17,138 bases of DNA from an uncultured Streptococcus sp. (GTDB lineage Bacteria; Bacillota; Bacilli; Lactobacillales; Streptococcaceae): contig CAJPSM010000021.1 in assembly GCA_905373305.1 (NCBI GenBank), positions 1 through 17,138 of the forward strand, in the 5' to 3' direction. The notes under the pieces are model-generated. The model searched no databases, was not told where the DNA came from, and saw only the letters and a list, made by a program, of their open reading frames with translations. Of this stretch, positions 7,544 through 15,096 are shown piece by piece; the stretch's first letter is position 1, and every line of letters begins with the position of its first letter. A program made the position numbers and the translations under genes.

Positions 7544-8191
7544 CTACACTTTCTCATTCATATTGTTGTATTGCTTTATAATTTGAATTTTCTTCCTGTA
7601 GCTGATATCTTGTGGAACAAAATCATTATTTCCATAGGTTTTAGCCTTACGAACCAATTCGTCCAATTCGGTTGTTGTGGGCGCAAATAGCCACAGTATG
7701 AACTCTGTATTATAGACTTCTTGTCGGATGCTTTCTTCAACTTTAATTTGGCTTTGAAGCCAAATTTCACGATCCTTGAGTTGTAAAAAACGTCTATCAT
7801 TTATTGATAACTTAGACATTTCTTGTCGCACTAAATCCAAATGATGGCGCAAGTCAGAAATTTGCGTATCTGTATTTGTTGGTAAAGTTGTCGTCTCCAC
7901 TTGGATATTCGATCCAAATCGAGTCAACCAGGTTTCAAAATTTTCAATGGTTCTCATAACCTCGTTATAAGACATCGATCCTAAATCTTTACCTGGTATC
8001 TCCATCAGCTGCAAGTAGCCATAATCAACTAACTGGATATAAGCCTGGCTGTTTGGAATGATTGATTTTACATCCAACAACTCAACGCAAGAATGCAAAT
8101 CAAAATATTCCTGCGTTTGTTTCTTCGTTTCTTGAATACGTCCCAGCGGACGTTTCTCATTTTTTGGGGGTTGAGTTTGTTTAATCGCCAT
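7544..8191 (-). CDS. Conjugation protein resembling a separate VirB4 N-terminal domain (TcpF/TrsE-type region)
   Basis: A 215-residue soluble protein. Recognisable features are a basic Pro/Lys-rich start (about 1-30), a core with YFDLHSCVELLDVKSI, YIQLVDYGYLQLMEIPG and a helix NEVMRTIENFETWLTRF, a long charged helix (about 130-180, likely coiled coil), and NTEFILWLFAPTTTELDELVRKA. This strand-helix pattern followed by long helices resembles the N-terminal part of VirB4-family proteins, and with the next gene the combined length (215 + 648) is that of one VirB4. The longest ORF starts at 8272 inside the upstream gene. The ATG at 8191 has AGAAGGAG about 9 bases upstream and overlaps the upstream stop by one base (TAATG), so the two are translationally coupled. 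The split-gene reading is inference. Confidence 0.7.
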   Translation of the reverse strand: MAIKQTQPPKNEKRPLGRIQETKKQTQEYFDLHSCVELLDVKSIIPNSQAYIQLVDYGYLQLMEIPGKDLGSMSYNEVMRTIENFETWLTRFGSNIQVETTTLPTNTDTQISDLRHHLDLVRQEMSKLSINDRRFLQLKDREIWLQSQIKVEESIRQEVYNTEFILWLFAPTTTELDELVRKAKTYGNNDFVPQDISYRKKIQIIKQYNNMNEKV

Positions 8192-8499
8192 TATGGTTTT
8201 CTCCTTCTGATGTAATTTAAGCTGATATAACGTTTTCTTCTTCGTCTGAAGAAAAGAAACATGCTGTGCCAATTCTTTTTGCCACCGTTAGCTGGTAACA
8301 CCAGATATAAACTCAGAACTGGTGTTAAAAAAATGAATGCGAACATCTGTATCCACTGGCTTTTAGGAAAGATTTTTAAGCCAACGCTCAAAGCGATTAC
8401 GCCAGTAATTCCTACAAAAGCAATATCTAGGATAAGAAGGCCTATAATCTTGATTTTGGCATAGATATCTCTAGGTACACCGTATTTTTCACCGTACAT
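8191..8499 (-). CDS. PrgI/TcpE-like small membrane protein of the transfer channel
   Basis: A 102-residue protein with the layout of PrgI/TcpE-type conjugation proteins: a short N-terminus (MYGEKYGVPRDIYAKIK), two membrane segments (about 18-40 and 46-69, LLILDIAFVGITGVIALSVG and MFAFIFLTPVLSLYLVLP) and a basic tail with RRRRKRY and YIRRRKP. In Gram-positive systems this protein is encoded directly before VirB4, as here. A longer reading begins with GTG at 8532, but that codon lies upstream of the predicted transcription start (about 8526), whereas the ATG at 8499 has AAAGGAG 6 bases upstream. It is the first gene of the six-gene channel operon. Confidence 0.8.
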   Translation of the reverse strand: MYGEKYGVPRDIYAKIKIIGLLILDIAFVGITGVIALSVGLKIFPKSQWIQMFAFIFLTPVLSLYLVLPANGGKKNWHSMFLFFRRRRKRYISLNYIRRRKP

Positions 8500-8532
8500 G
8501 AATTTCTCCTTTATATTTGTTTTGACACTCAC

Positions 8533-8571
8533 ATTATAATGAATAATCGAAAATATCTTTTAAAGGGACAA
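8533..8571 (-). promoter_or_regulatory. Promoter of the channel operon with TTGTCCCTTTAA box
   Basis: On the minus strand the box TTGTCCCTTTAA (8571-8560) precedes TATAAT (8538-8533). The predicted start is near 8526, placing the box at about -45 to -34. The hexamer at the -35 position reads AAAAGA, so there is no -35 element. The same box stands in the same place before the VirB6-like gene and the 81-aa/VirD4 operon. This layout fits an activator-dependent promoter; the activator is not identified. Confidence 0.7.
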
Positions 8572-8607
8572 TAGCATTTTCCCCATCATCCTTCAGGAAT
8601 AAATTGT

Positions 8608-8630
8608 ATAAAAAGTTATATACTTTTTTG
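8608..8630. promoter_or_regulatory. Palindrome-like site C upstream of the channel-operon promoter
   Basis: AAAAAGTTATATACTTTTTT matches the 20-bp core of the other sites except for the loss of one base at the centre, so symmetry is imperfect. It lies between the BRCT gene terminator and the TTGTCCCTTTAA promoter, centred about 93 bases upstream of the predicted transcription start. Confidence 0.5.
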
Positions 8631-8634
8631 AACA

Positions 8635-8662
8635 ATAAAAGAAGCCTCAATCTTGAGACTTC
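8635..8662 (-). terminator. Terminator of the VirB6-like/BRCT operon
   Basis: On the minus strand the arms GAAGTCTCAA (8662-8653) and TTGAGGCTTC (8650-8641) form a 10-bp stem with one G-U pair and a 2-base gap, followed by TTTTATT. The BRCT stop codon lies within the stem. The stem and the following TTTTATTGT closely match the terminator at 11063-11090. Confidence 0.85.
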
Positions 8663-8928
8663 TTAACTAAATCAAAGAATGATTCTTCAGAAAGGAAAGT
8701 GATGAATTGACCGTCTGATATTCGTCTAAGCGCTTCATCATGCTTTTTAGACCTTTTATCTAGATCAAAAAGATTCAACTGCTTGTGTCCTAAAACCAAT
8801 ATATCTGTCCTAGAAGATACATAGTTTTGAACGACAGCTCCTTTACTTTCTAAAAATCGTATGGCTTCTTCTCGAGTTAGAGGACGTAGACTTCCTGTGA
8901 TAACAATGTTCTTTCCTGTTAAATCCAT
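8647..8928 (-). CDS. Stand-alone BRCT-domain protein
   Basis: A 93-residue protein that is almost entirely one BRCT domain, as at the C-terminus of NAD-dependent DNA ligase. Family features in order: GKNIVITGSL (5-14), the helix REEAIRFLESKGAVV (about 19-33), VSSRTDILVLG (37-47), SKKHDEALRRI (about 60-70) and the C-terminal helix EESFFDLVKK. The conserved tryptophan of the last helix is phenylalanine. BRCT domains bind DNA ends, nicks or phosphopeptides; stand-alone copies occur on phages, plasmids and ICEs, with unproved roles. The gene begins 8 bases after the VirB6-like stop with only a weak site (AGG 8 bases upstream), so it is probably translated by coupling. The stop codon is inside the terminator stem. 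Confidence 0.88.
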   Translation of the reverse strand: MDLTGKNIVITGSLRPLTREEAIRFLESKGAVVQNYVSSRTDILVLGHKQLNLFDLDKRSKKHDEALRRISDGQFITFLSEESFFDLVKKSQD

Positions 8929-8936
8929 AGTTCAGC

Positions 8937-10976
8937 CTATTCTTCTTCGTCCTCACTCTCAGCACCTGTGATATGACGTCCTCCCTGCATACGCTGTCCA
9001 GCTTGTTGCATTTGTTGGTTCATGTAGTTCATTTGATTCATACTCTTTTGAAATTTCTGTTGAGAAGAATCAGGCTGTGCTGGTGGTTGTGTCGATTCTG
9101 AAACTGGTGCCTCTGCAGGTGGATTTGGATCTTGAATTGGGGACTCCATTTCTTCAGCTGGAGGAGTTGGATCGACAATAGGTGCTTCGGTTGTTCCTGG
9201 ATCAACTGGAGGCTCAGGAATGTCAATTGGTCCAGGCTGATCAATTCCAGGAACAGCATTATTTTTCAGAGCGTTATAGGTCGCATTTTGAGCAGAGGCA
9301 GCCTTATCATCCAGCTTATCTAAAACTTTGCCAACTGCCCCTTGCCCATTTTGCATGGCTTCAAATGCTTTCCATTCTGCCAAATCAACCATATTGCTTA
9401 CACCACCTTTGGCCGCATTCATCAAGCCCTGGTCTTTTACAGAGTTCAAAGCACCTTGAATACCTCCTCCAGTTCTGGCTAGGCTATTTCCTAGAATCTG
9501 ACTTCCTTTAGACAAGGCATCTGGAGCTTTTTTAGCCATATCCATACCAAATTGACCAAGTGCCATACTGCCATTAAAGAGACCGCCTGCTCCAGCCGCA
9601 AAGGCATTCCCCATCATCATAGCACCCAGCAGTTGTTGAGCTGTTTCACTATGACCTGTTGAAACTCCAAGCCAGCGCTCGATCATGGCCACTCCTTGCA
9701 TGGCCGCAAAGAATACTCCAACATAGACAAAGGCAGCTGCGAGACACTGTTCCCACATATTGAGTCCATCAAAGAATCCGCCAGAAAGCTTAGATACAGC
9801 TGAAACAGAAAGGATTGGTAAATCTCTGAAAATCTCAAGTGTTACACGCATAATGATAACTTCAAAGAAAATTCCTGCTAAAGCACCGCCAATCGTTCTT
9901 AGCAGCTCCTTATATTTCTTTGAGTTTGATAGAGAACTATATCCAAGAATTGGAGAAATCATTGCTTCAATCAGAATATCAAAAACTGATTTAACGAGCT
10001 TGATGATCATGCTGACCAAAAGAACAACAAGGATAATATACTGGAGGAACATCCCTATCCAGTTGACTTTATAGCGCATATAAACTGATTCAAAAGCACT
10101 CAATTGATTGATGAGACGGTGTTCTGTAATGCTTTCAACTCCAGTATTATTGGAATTCAACTTATGGAGGAACAAGCCTTTAATCCCTGCTATTTTGTCG
10201 GTTTCCTGCATATCCTTTAACAGTTTTGGATTTGTCGTACCATAGTTTGCCCCAAAATCAATCTTGGTCGCAAAATCAGTCGTGTCCCGCTGTGCAGGGT
10301 CATCCGTGATATTATTGACAGGAGTTGACCCCTCCTGAACGGGCTTGATATAACCATAATCATCCATTGGAAACAGCTCCGTAGAAAAATCTTTGTAGAT
10401 CAAAACTTTTAAGTCTACCACATTATTTTTCATGGGCTGAAGAGCCAAGGAGGAAGTTGGTTGACTACCAGATGGCGCTTCACTGGTGACCGTCTGGATA
10501 GACATGGCATCCTGCGCCACTGCGGTTGAGATAGTGGTCAAAGCTAGTGGCAATACGGCAGTTACAGCAGTCACCAAAAGGAAATTCGTAATGACCCCTT
10601 TGTATTTGACTGGTTTTGTAAAAACTCCTGCAACAGCCGACACAACCAAAATCAGGGTAAACAAGGACGTCCCCAATAACTGAAACCAGTAAAAGAACTG
10701 GCCTATAATCGTCTTCTGGTCTCCCAGATAACCGAAGAGACCAAAGAGCTTGAACATATTATTAAAAACATGTTCTAGGCTGGAAGTGATTTGATAAAGA
10801 GCCTTGGCAATCCCTCCTGGTAAATAGGTGAGAAATGCCATAAATGCAGGAGTCGGTTCTAAATAGTTGCCCCAGTAGGAATAAAATTCCGCCAGCTTTT
10901 TTGCATTCTCGCCTGTGATTTCACCATTGAGATTCTTGACCTCATTCATCAAATCTGAAAAGGTTTGATAGTGCAC
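8937..10976 (-). CDS. VirB6-like polytopic membrane protein (CD3337/EF1877-type mobilome membrane protein)
   Basis: A 679-residue inner-membrane channel protein. Likely membrane segments: about 95-119, 127-150, 307-336, 360-385 and 410-432, with a long extracytoplasmic loop between the second and third (about 155-300). A Gly/Ala-rich amphipathic stretch follows (about 445-480), then a Pro-rich tail with repeated PxxP-type units (about 585-640), a Met/Gln-rich segment and an acidic end (ESEDEEE). This plan, a VirB6-like core with a long tail, fits large Gram-positive VirB6/TcpH-type proteins. The longest ORF begins at 11078, but its first 34 codons run from within the preceding terminator stem through the promoter. 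The GTG at 10976 has AGAAGG 8 bases upstream and a 27-base leader from the predicted start, so I use it. Confidence 0.8.
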   Translation of the reverse strand: MHYQTFSDLMNEVKNLNGEITGENAKKLAEFYSYWGNYLEPTPAFMAFLTYLPGGIAKALYQITSSLEHVFNNMFKLFGLFGYLGDQKTIIGQFFYWFQLLGTSLFTLILVVSAVAGVFTKPVKYKGVITNFLLVTAVTAVLPLALTTISTAVAQDAMSIQTVTSEAPSGSQPTSSLALQPMKNNVVDLKVLIYKDFSTELFPMDDYGYIKPVQEGSTPVNNITDDPAQRDTTDFATKIDFGANYGTTNPKLLKDMQETDKIAGIKGLFLHKLNSNNTGVESITEHRLINQLSAFESVYMRYKVNWIGMFLQYIILVVLLVSMIIKLVKSVFDILIEAMISPILGYSSLSNSKKYKELLRTIGGALAGIFFEVIIMRVTLEIFRDLPILSVSAVSKLSGGFFDGLNMWEQCLAAAFVYVGVFFAAMQGVAMIERWLGVSTGHSETAQQLLGAMMMGNAFAAGAGGLFNGSMALGQFGMDMAKKAPDALSKGSQILGNSLARTGGGIQGALNSVKDQGLMNAAKGGVSNMVDLAEWKAFEAMQNGQGAVGKVLDKLDDKAASAQNATYNALKNNAVPGIDQPGPIDIPEPPVDPGTTEAPIVDPTPPAEEMESPIQDPNPPAEAPVSESTQPPAQPDSSQQKFQKSMNQMNYMNQQMQQAGQRMQGGRHITGAESEDEEE

Positions 10977-11009
10977 TAAAGGTACCTTCTTTCTTTCTAA
11001 GATACCCCT

Positions 11010-11049
11010 ATCATATTCGATAATGGCAAAATCGTTTTTAAAGGGACAA
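11010..11049 (-). promoter_or_regulatory. Promoter of the VirB6-like/BRCT operon with TTGTCCCTTTAA box
   Basis: On the minus strand TTGTCCCTTTAA (11049-11038) precedes TATGAT (11015-11010), putting the box at about -46 to -35 of a start near 11003. The -35 position reads AAAACG, so no -35 element is present. It follows the lipoprotein terminator directly. Unlike the two sister promoters it lacks a palindromic site upstream. Confidence 0.7.
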
Positions 11050-11062
11050 TGAAATTCTGACA

Positions 11063-11090
11063 ATAAAAAAAGCCTCAAATAATTGAGACT
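11063..11090 (-). terminator. Terminator of the lipoprotein gene
   Basis: On the minus strand the arms AGTCTCAA (11090-11083) and TTGAGGCT (11078-11071) form an 8-bp stem with one G-U pair and a 4-base loop, followed by a run of seven T (11071-11065) and ATTGTC. It begins 8 bases after the lipoprotein stop codon. Confidence 0.88.
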
Positions 11091-11098
11091 TTTGTAAG

Positions 11099-11596
11099 TT
11101 AATCTGCTTTTCCATTGAAATCATAGAAAGCATTGTCTTCTTTATAGCCACGAAGTAATTCAATGACTCTAATTTTTTTACCACCTTCAGTCAAGACGAC
11201 TTGATAGTAAGCACCAGCCTCTTCAGGCTTATCTGCGTTATCACCAACAGCTATAGTAAAATTATCCTTTCCTTTCAGTTGACTTTCCAAACTAACAATA
11301 GTTCCTCTGAAAGAGGCTGGAATTGCCTTCACTTGTTCTTCTGAAAGAACACTGTACCTAATGCTTTTACCGTCATTATTTGAAATGGTTCGCTTTTCTT
11401 TATCGAATTTTAAAGTAGAACCTACTCCACCACTAAAAATAGAACTATCATAACTATCTTCTTGTGAAAAGCCCGTATAGCTATCTTTTAGCACATTTTT
11501 AGCGAGACTTTCAGGTGATTTTTGACCACATGCTCCTAGTAAAATCAAGGCTAACCCTACTAAAACAATTCTTAAAAAGTGCTTTGCTTTCATCAT
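11099..11596 (-). CDS. Small lipoprotein of the conjugation region, candidate exclusion factor
   Basis: A 165-residue lipoprotein. The N-terminus has a basic start, a hydrophobic core and the lipobox LLGAC, so the lipid-modified cysteine is residue 23 of the longest form. The mature part (about 140 residues) is polar and strand-rich with no motif I recognise. The start is ATGATG, so residue 1 may be at 11596 or 11593; TAGGAG stands 5 bases before the first ATG. The gene has a near-consensus promoter and a terminator of its own, so it can be expressed alone while the channel genes around it use box-type promoters. In ICEBs1 a lipoprotein (YddJ) blocks redundant transfer by acting on the VirB6-like ConG; the position here, directly before a VirB6-like gene, makes the same role possible, but I see no demonstrable similarity. 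Confidence 0.8.
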   Translation of the reverse strand: MMKAKHFLRIVLVGLALILLGACGQKSPESLAKNVLKDSYTGFSQEDSYDSSIFSGGVGSTLKFDKEKRTISNNDGKSIRYSVLSEEQVKAIPASFRGTIVSLESQLKGKDNFTIAVGDNADKPEEAGAYYQVVLTEGGKKIRVIELLRGYKEDNAFYDFNGKAD

Positions 11597-11622
11597 TTTT
11601 TCTCCTAATCGTTATTTACCTC

Positions 11623-11651
11623 ATTATAACAAACATCATTTTTTCTTGCAA
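11623..11651 (-). promoter_or_regulatory. Near-consensus sigma-A promoter of the lipoprotein gene
   Basis: On the minus strand TTGCAA (11651-11646), a 17-base spacer and TATAAT (11628-11623). The predicted start is near 11616, about 20 bases before the ATG. Unlike the box-type promoters it should work without an activator. A palindrome-like site lies just upstream of its -35. Confidence 0.85.
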
Positions 11652-11652
11652 G

Positions 11653-11674
11653 TGTTTATATAACTTATTGTACA
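11653..11674. promoter_or_regulatory. Palindrome-like site D upstream of the lipoprotein promoter
   Basis: The core reads TTTATATAAC (11655-11664), one base different from GTTATATAAC, with outer arms TGT and ACA at the ends. It begins 1 base upstream of the -35 and lies in the 83-base gap after the VirD4 stop codon. It is the weakest of the five copies in sequence, but its placement next to a promoter matches the others. Confidence 0.45.
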
Positions 11675-11679
11675 TCTTT

Positions 11680-14600
11680 TTAGATAACTTCATCCGCAAA
11701 GAAGTCATCTCCATCATCATAATAATCATAGTCACCTTGAATAACACTAGCTACAGCTGCCTGAAATAGTTCATCTGTGGAAGCAAATGATTGGGATTGT
11801 ACCTTTTGTCCTTTACTGTGACGGCCTGATAGTTTGGGAGTTTCTCCATTGTTGCTGAGGAGAGGCATAGTCAAACGTTGCCTCCAGTCTATGATGTTGT
11901 TGAAGGCTGTACCAGCATCAACTGCTATCTCCTGAAGTTCTAGCTCACGGTGTGCACTTTCGACTGGAATATCTGCAAGAGTCATCGATGTATCAAACTC
12001 CTCTTGTAAGAACATGTACTTGTAAGGGAAGCTGTTCTTATCATGTGCGAAGATTGGATCCGTTGTGACCTTACGTCCAACATTATCCCGTCCCTTGACC
12101 CCACGTAAGATAACCGCTTCTCCTTCCTGAAGCTTGGCCAATTGGGTTGGTGTCAACAATTCTTGTTTTGGATTTTCGACAGCTACATTTGGATTGGCCT
12201 CGTCCAGAATATTGCTGGAGCGCCGTCTTCTGGTGATGGTACATGTACCCAACTCAGCACTAAATTTCTTATTGGTGTCTGAAGACGTTGTTTTGACGTA
12301 AACCTTCAACGAACAGTTATCCATAATCGTTTGAGCAACATTTTGACCATAGACATCATATAGTTGCTCCAGGTTTTGAATCCATAGGTAATAGAGAATG
12401 TTTTGCCCCAATCCGATAGAAATTTTCGTATCCATGTGAGGAATGGCTGGCATGTTTGTAAACTCATCCAAGATATGGAGAATGCGATTGATACACTTCC
12501 GACCATTTGTTAATGCAAGCTCATAGTTGGCATTGTATAACTGATCTAAGAACAAAGAGACAATCCCATTGTATTCTGTGCGGTTTGGCGGTGTTACCAG
12601 GTAGATGACTTTCGGTTTGTCTGAATAGACCAGTTCAATATCCGACTCCTGAAGAAGATTTTGGGTGTCTTCTTTATCCTTTAAGACGGTTATATCGATA
12701 TGATCTAAAATCGGCTTCTTGGTATACTCATCTAGTTCTAGACTATCTCCATCTTTTCGATAGACTTTCTCAGCTGAGAATTGAAAGACTTGATCCCGAA
12801 CTGAAGACTGACCATTGTTCTTATGATTGAAATCAATCGTTACCGTAAACTGATCTGGAAGTTTAGGCTCGATGGCATAGGTCAGATATCCTTCCCCATC
12901 AACAAGAGCTGTAGCTTGCTTCACATAGTCAACTTTCTTTTCGACTTTCCCCCATTTCTTCAATCCTGTAATCGTTACTTTAGCAGTCTTGTGCTTGAAC
13001 TCGTTTTTGAGTTGGCTATTGGTGCTTGATCTCAGTTTGACAGACAATCGACGTGGGAAGCCAACAGACTCTAAGTCAATAGAGTTTTTGGAAGTGAGCT
13101 TCGCCACGTTGTCTTGCAAGAACAGGTTGATTCCTGTCATCATGCTAGAGTAGACATTCCCTTTAGTCTCATCACCACCAAAGTCTGAAGCACGAAATTC
13201 GATATCCGCCATTTGTCTAAATTTCGAGAATTGTTTTTGATTGACTTGTCTCAAATTATCAAAATAGACTGTGATTTTTGATTTCTTCGATACTTGTTGT
13301 TCTCTGCTTGGATTCTCGACGATTTCGCCAGCTCCATCTACAAAGACTTCTTCAGACCCCATTGTCGCCAAGAATTTCGCAACGTTAGGGATGGTAATGG
13401 TATCCCAGGCATCGTCTTCACCATTTTGATAGGTTTCATTAGCTCGATCCATCAAAGCCATTGTAAGAGCATTAAACAGGGATATAGAAGACTTACGGAA
13501 GTATTCCGCATTTCCCTTCTCTCCACCTTTTTGTTTCGGATAAATCGATTCTGCGACTGCGTTGACATAGGTTTGAGTCTTCTCATAGTAGCCCTTCTTT
13601 GCGGCTGCTATGGCCAAAGCTAGAGAATTGTAGGACATGGACCAATCCATATTTTGGAAAGAAAGAACATTGACATCATAGTCACGTTGCCTCATGAGTT
13701 TGTAGGAGGCTTGATAATGCTCCCCTTTCGGATCTGCTATAACCATCGATGGTTTCAACTCCGCACGGCTATTGATTTCAATTGCTGGAGTGATATGACC
13801 CTCACCCTTACCTGAACGAGTCATCCCAATTCCTAACAAGTTCGTTGGCTTATCTTCAATGTAGTAGTAACCTGAAGGAAAAGCTAACATGCCCAAAATG
13901 CGCTCCGCATTGGTCACGTATCGGCTGATTTTCCTATTTTGCCATAACATCTGAGTCCTCAGTGTTTGTCCTGCTAAATCATGATTCAGTTCATGAAATA
14001 CAGGAGCCCCACCCTCACCTGGATAAGTTAGAGCTTTATTGGGAATCTTTTTGTATTGACGACGAATTTCATCAACCGTCACAAAACGGTCATCCCCCTC
14101 CTCATTATGGTTGTAGTCACGAAACTGCTCAAAGTTGATCCAAGCAGATTTCCAAGCAAGGACTAGACCCATCAGAAAGAGAGGAAAAGCTAAAATCGGT
14201 GCTATCAAGAAGACTTTAGCGTTCAATAAACTTTGAAATAAGAGGCTGTTTAAATCAAAGTTTACGGCCTTACTAGCATCTTTAAACGACCAAATACTAA
14301 AATAGAGAAAGCGGATTGTAGCCCTCAAAACAGTGACCAGGTAATTGGTTAAGATAAAAGCAATAAAGCTAAAACCTAATCCCATATAGACGAAGCTACG
14401 ATAACTTTTAAAATAAAGAATGGGTTTCATTTCTTTATCAAAACGTTTCCGTTCTCGTTTAACAAAAGGGAGGGTATAGAATATCCTGAAGAAAACATTC
14501 CAAAGAATGAGAGAGACAAGCGCAAAGATTTTAGGTAAGAATGACTTCATTCCATTGAGCAGCCCTCTAACTGATTTGAACCATACTTGTTTCCAATCAA

Positions 14601-14808
14601 TTCCTTTACGATTTTTCCAACCTCTTTTTATTGCTTGCCTTAGACTACTCTTTCCTGCTAATAACCTTTGATAGCTTCTTAAAAAATACGGCTGGAAGAG
14701 TTTGAATAGGTAATAACCTGCTACCCCTAGAAAAAGGAAGGTATTAAGCCAACTGGCTCGAATCAGTTGGATAAGGGTATAAAATACTACTTCAAATAAC
14801 TCAAACAA
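11680..14808 (-). CDS. VirD4-type coupling protein with extra beta-rich insert
   Basis: A 1042-residue membrane ATPase that would bring the relaxase-DNA complex to the channel. The N-terminal part has hydrophobic segments at about 7-38, 90-115, 139-161 and 197-219, more than the usual two. The Walker A is GMTRSGKG (328-335) followed by MVIADPKGEHY (355-365). The Walker B is ILHILDEFTNMP (776-787), and NILYYLWIQNLEQL (803-816) holds the sensor glutamine, so the ATPase site looks intact. Between the A and B motifs, about 575-715 looks like an inserted beta-rich domain. The C-terminal end is strongly acidic (YDYYDDGDDFFADE), a possible contact for relaxosome proteins. The start codon is TTG, with AAGGGGG 7 bases upstream overlapping the stop of the preceding gene; there is no ATG in frame between them. 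Confidence 0.9.
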   Translation of the reverse strand: MFELFEVVFYTLIQLIRASWLNTFLFLGVAGYYLFKLFQPYFLRSYQRLLAGKSSLRQAIKRGWKNRKGIDWKQVWFKSVRGLLNGMKSFLPKIFALVSLILWNVFFRIFYTLPFVKRERKRFDKEMKPILYFKSYRSFVYMGLGFSFIAFILTNYLVTVLRATIRFLYFSIWSFKDASKAVNFDLNSLLFQSLLNAKVFLIAPILAFPLFLMGLVLAWKSAWINFEQFRDYNHNEEGDDRFVTVDEIRRQYKKIPNKALTYPGEGGAPVFHELNHDLAGQTLRTQMLWQNRKISRYVTNAERILGMLAFPSGYYYIEDKPTNLLGIGMTRSGKGEGHITPAIEINSRAELKPSMVIADPKGEHYQASYKLMRQRDYDVNVLSFQNMDWSMSYNSLALAIAAAKKGYYEKTQTYVNAVAESIYPKQKGGEKGNAEYFRKSSISLFNALTMALMDRANETYQNGEDDAWDTITIPNVAKFLATMGSEEVFVDGAGEIVENPSREQQVSKKSKITVYFDNLRQVNQKQFSKFRQMADIEFRASDFGGDETKGNVYSSMMTGINLFLQDNVAKLTSKNSIDLESVGFPRRLSVKLRSSTNSQLKNEFKHKTAKVTITGLKKWGKVEKKVDYVKQATALVDGEGYLTYAIEPKLPDQFTVTIDFNHKNNGQSSVRDQVFQFSAEKVYRKDGDSLELDEYTKKPILDHIDITVLKDKEDTQNLLQESDIELVYSDKPKVIYLVTPPNRTEYNGIVSLFLDQLYNANYELALTNGRKCINRILHILDEFTNMPAIPHMDTKISIGLGQNILYYLWIQNLEQLYDVYGQNVAQTIMDNCSLKVYVKTTSSDTNKKFSAELGTCTITRRRRSSNILDEANPNVAVENPKQELLTPTQLAKLQEGEAVILRGVKGRDNVGRKVTTDPIFAHDKNSFPYKYMFLQEEFDTSMTLADIPVESAHRELELQEIAVDAGTAFNNIIDWRQRLTMPLLSNNGETPKLSGRHSKGQKVQSQSFASTDELFQAAVASVIQGDYDYYDDGDDFFADEVI

Positions 14809-14812
14809 ACGA

Positions 14813-15058
14813 CTACCCCCTTACACCTTCCAAGAACCATTCCATTTTTCGAGTATAGAAGCTCGAAAAGAGAAATATGTGAAACTGTAGCCTTGGAGAG
14901 GCTTTCTCATAACGGTTAAAATAGTTTTCCAACCATTTCTCTCCATCCAACTGAAGAACATTCAATCGACTGGATCGACTTTGTTCTAAGTAATTGGTCA
15001 CCTGAAGAGATTCCGCAATCAATTCATCAGACAGATAATTGTATTTTTGTCTTGCCAT
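14813..15058 (-). CDS. Small conserved-position protein upstream of virD4, unknown function
   Basis: An 81-residue soluble protein, mostly helical, with NYLSDELIAESLQVTNYLEQSR near the N-terminus and a hydrophobic aromatic stretch FHIFLFSSFYTRKMEWFLEG at the C-terminus. No family recognised. GAAAGGAG stands 7 bases before the ATG, and the stop codon lies 4 bases before the TTG of the coupling protein, so translation is probably coupled. It is the first gene after a box-type promoter, which suggests a transfer accessory role (for instance a coupling-protein partner); this is inference from position only. Confidence 0.75.
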   Translation of the reverse strand: MARQKYNYLSDELIAESLQVTNYLEQSRSSRLNVLQLDGEKWLENYFNRYEKASPRLQFHIFLFSSFYTRKMEWFLEGVRG

Positions 15059-15096
15059 TGTTGCACTCCTTTCTTATTATCTCTTAATTCCCCTCT

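Noticed and set aside
9060..9240. Pro-rich repeated codons in the VirB6-like tail as a possible DNA repeat array
   Set aside because: The periodicity is at the protein level (PxxP units) with diverged codons; it is not a CRISPR or tandem DNA repeat.
9132..9511. Plus-strand ORFs opposite the VirB6-like tail
   Set aside because: They mirror the Pro-rich tail of a well-supported minus-strand gene and no family is recognisable in their products.
13294..13623. 109-aa plus-strand ORF inside virD4
   Set aside because: Antisense to a strong coding region with intact motifs; no promoter or domain seen.
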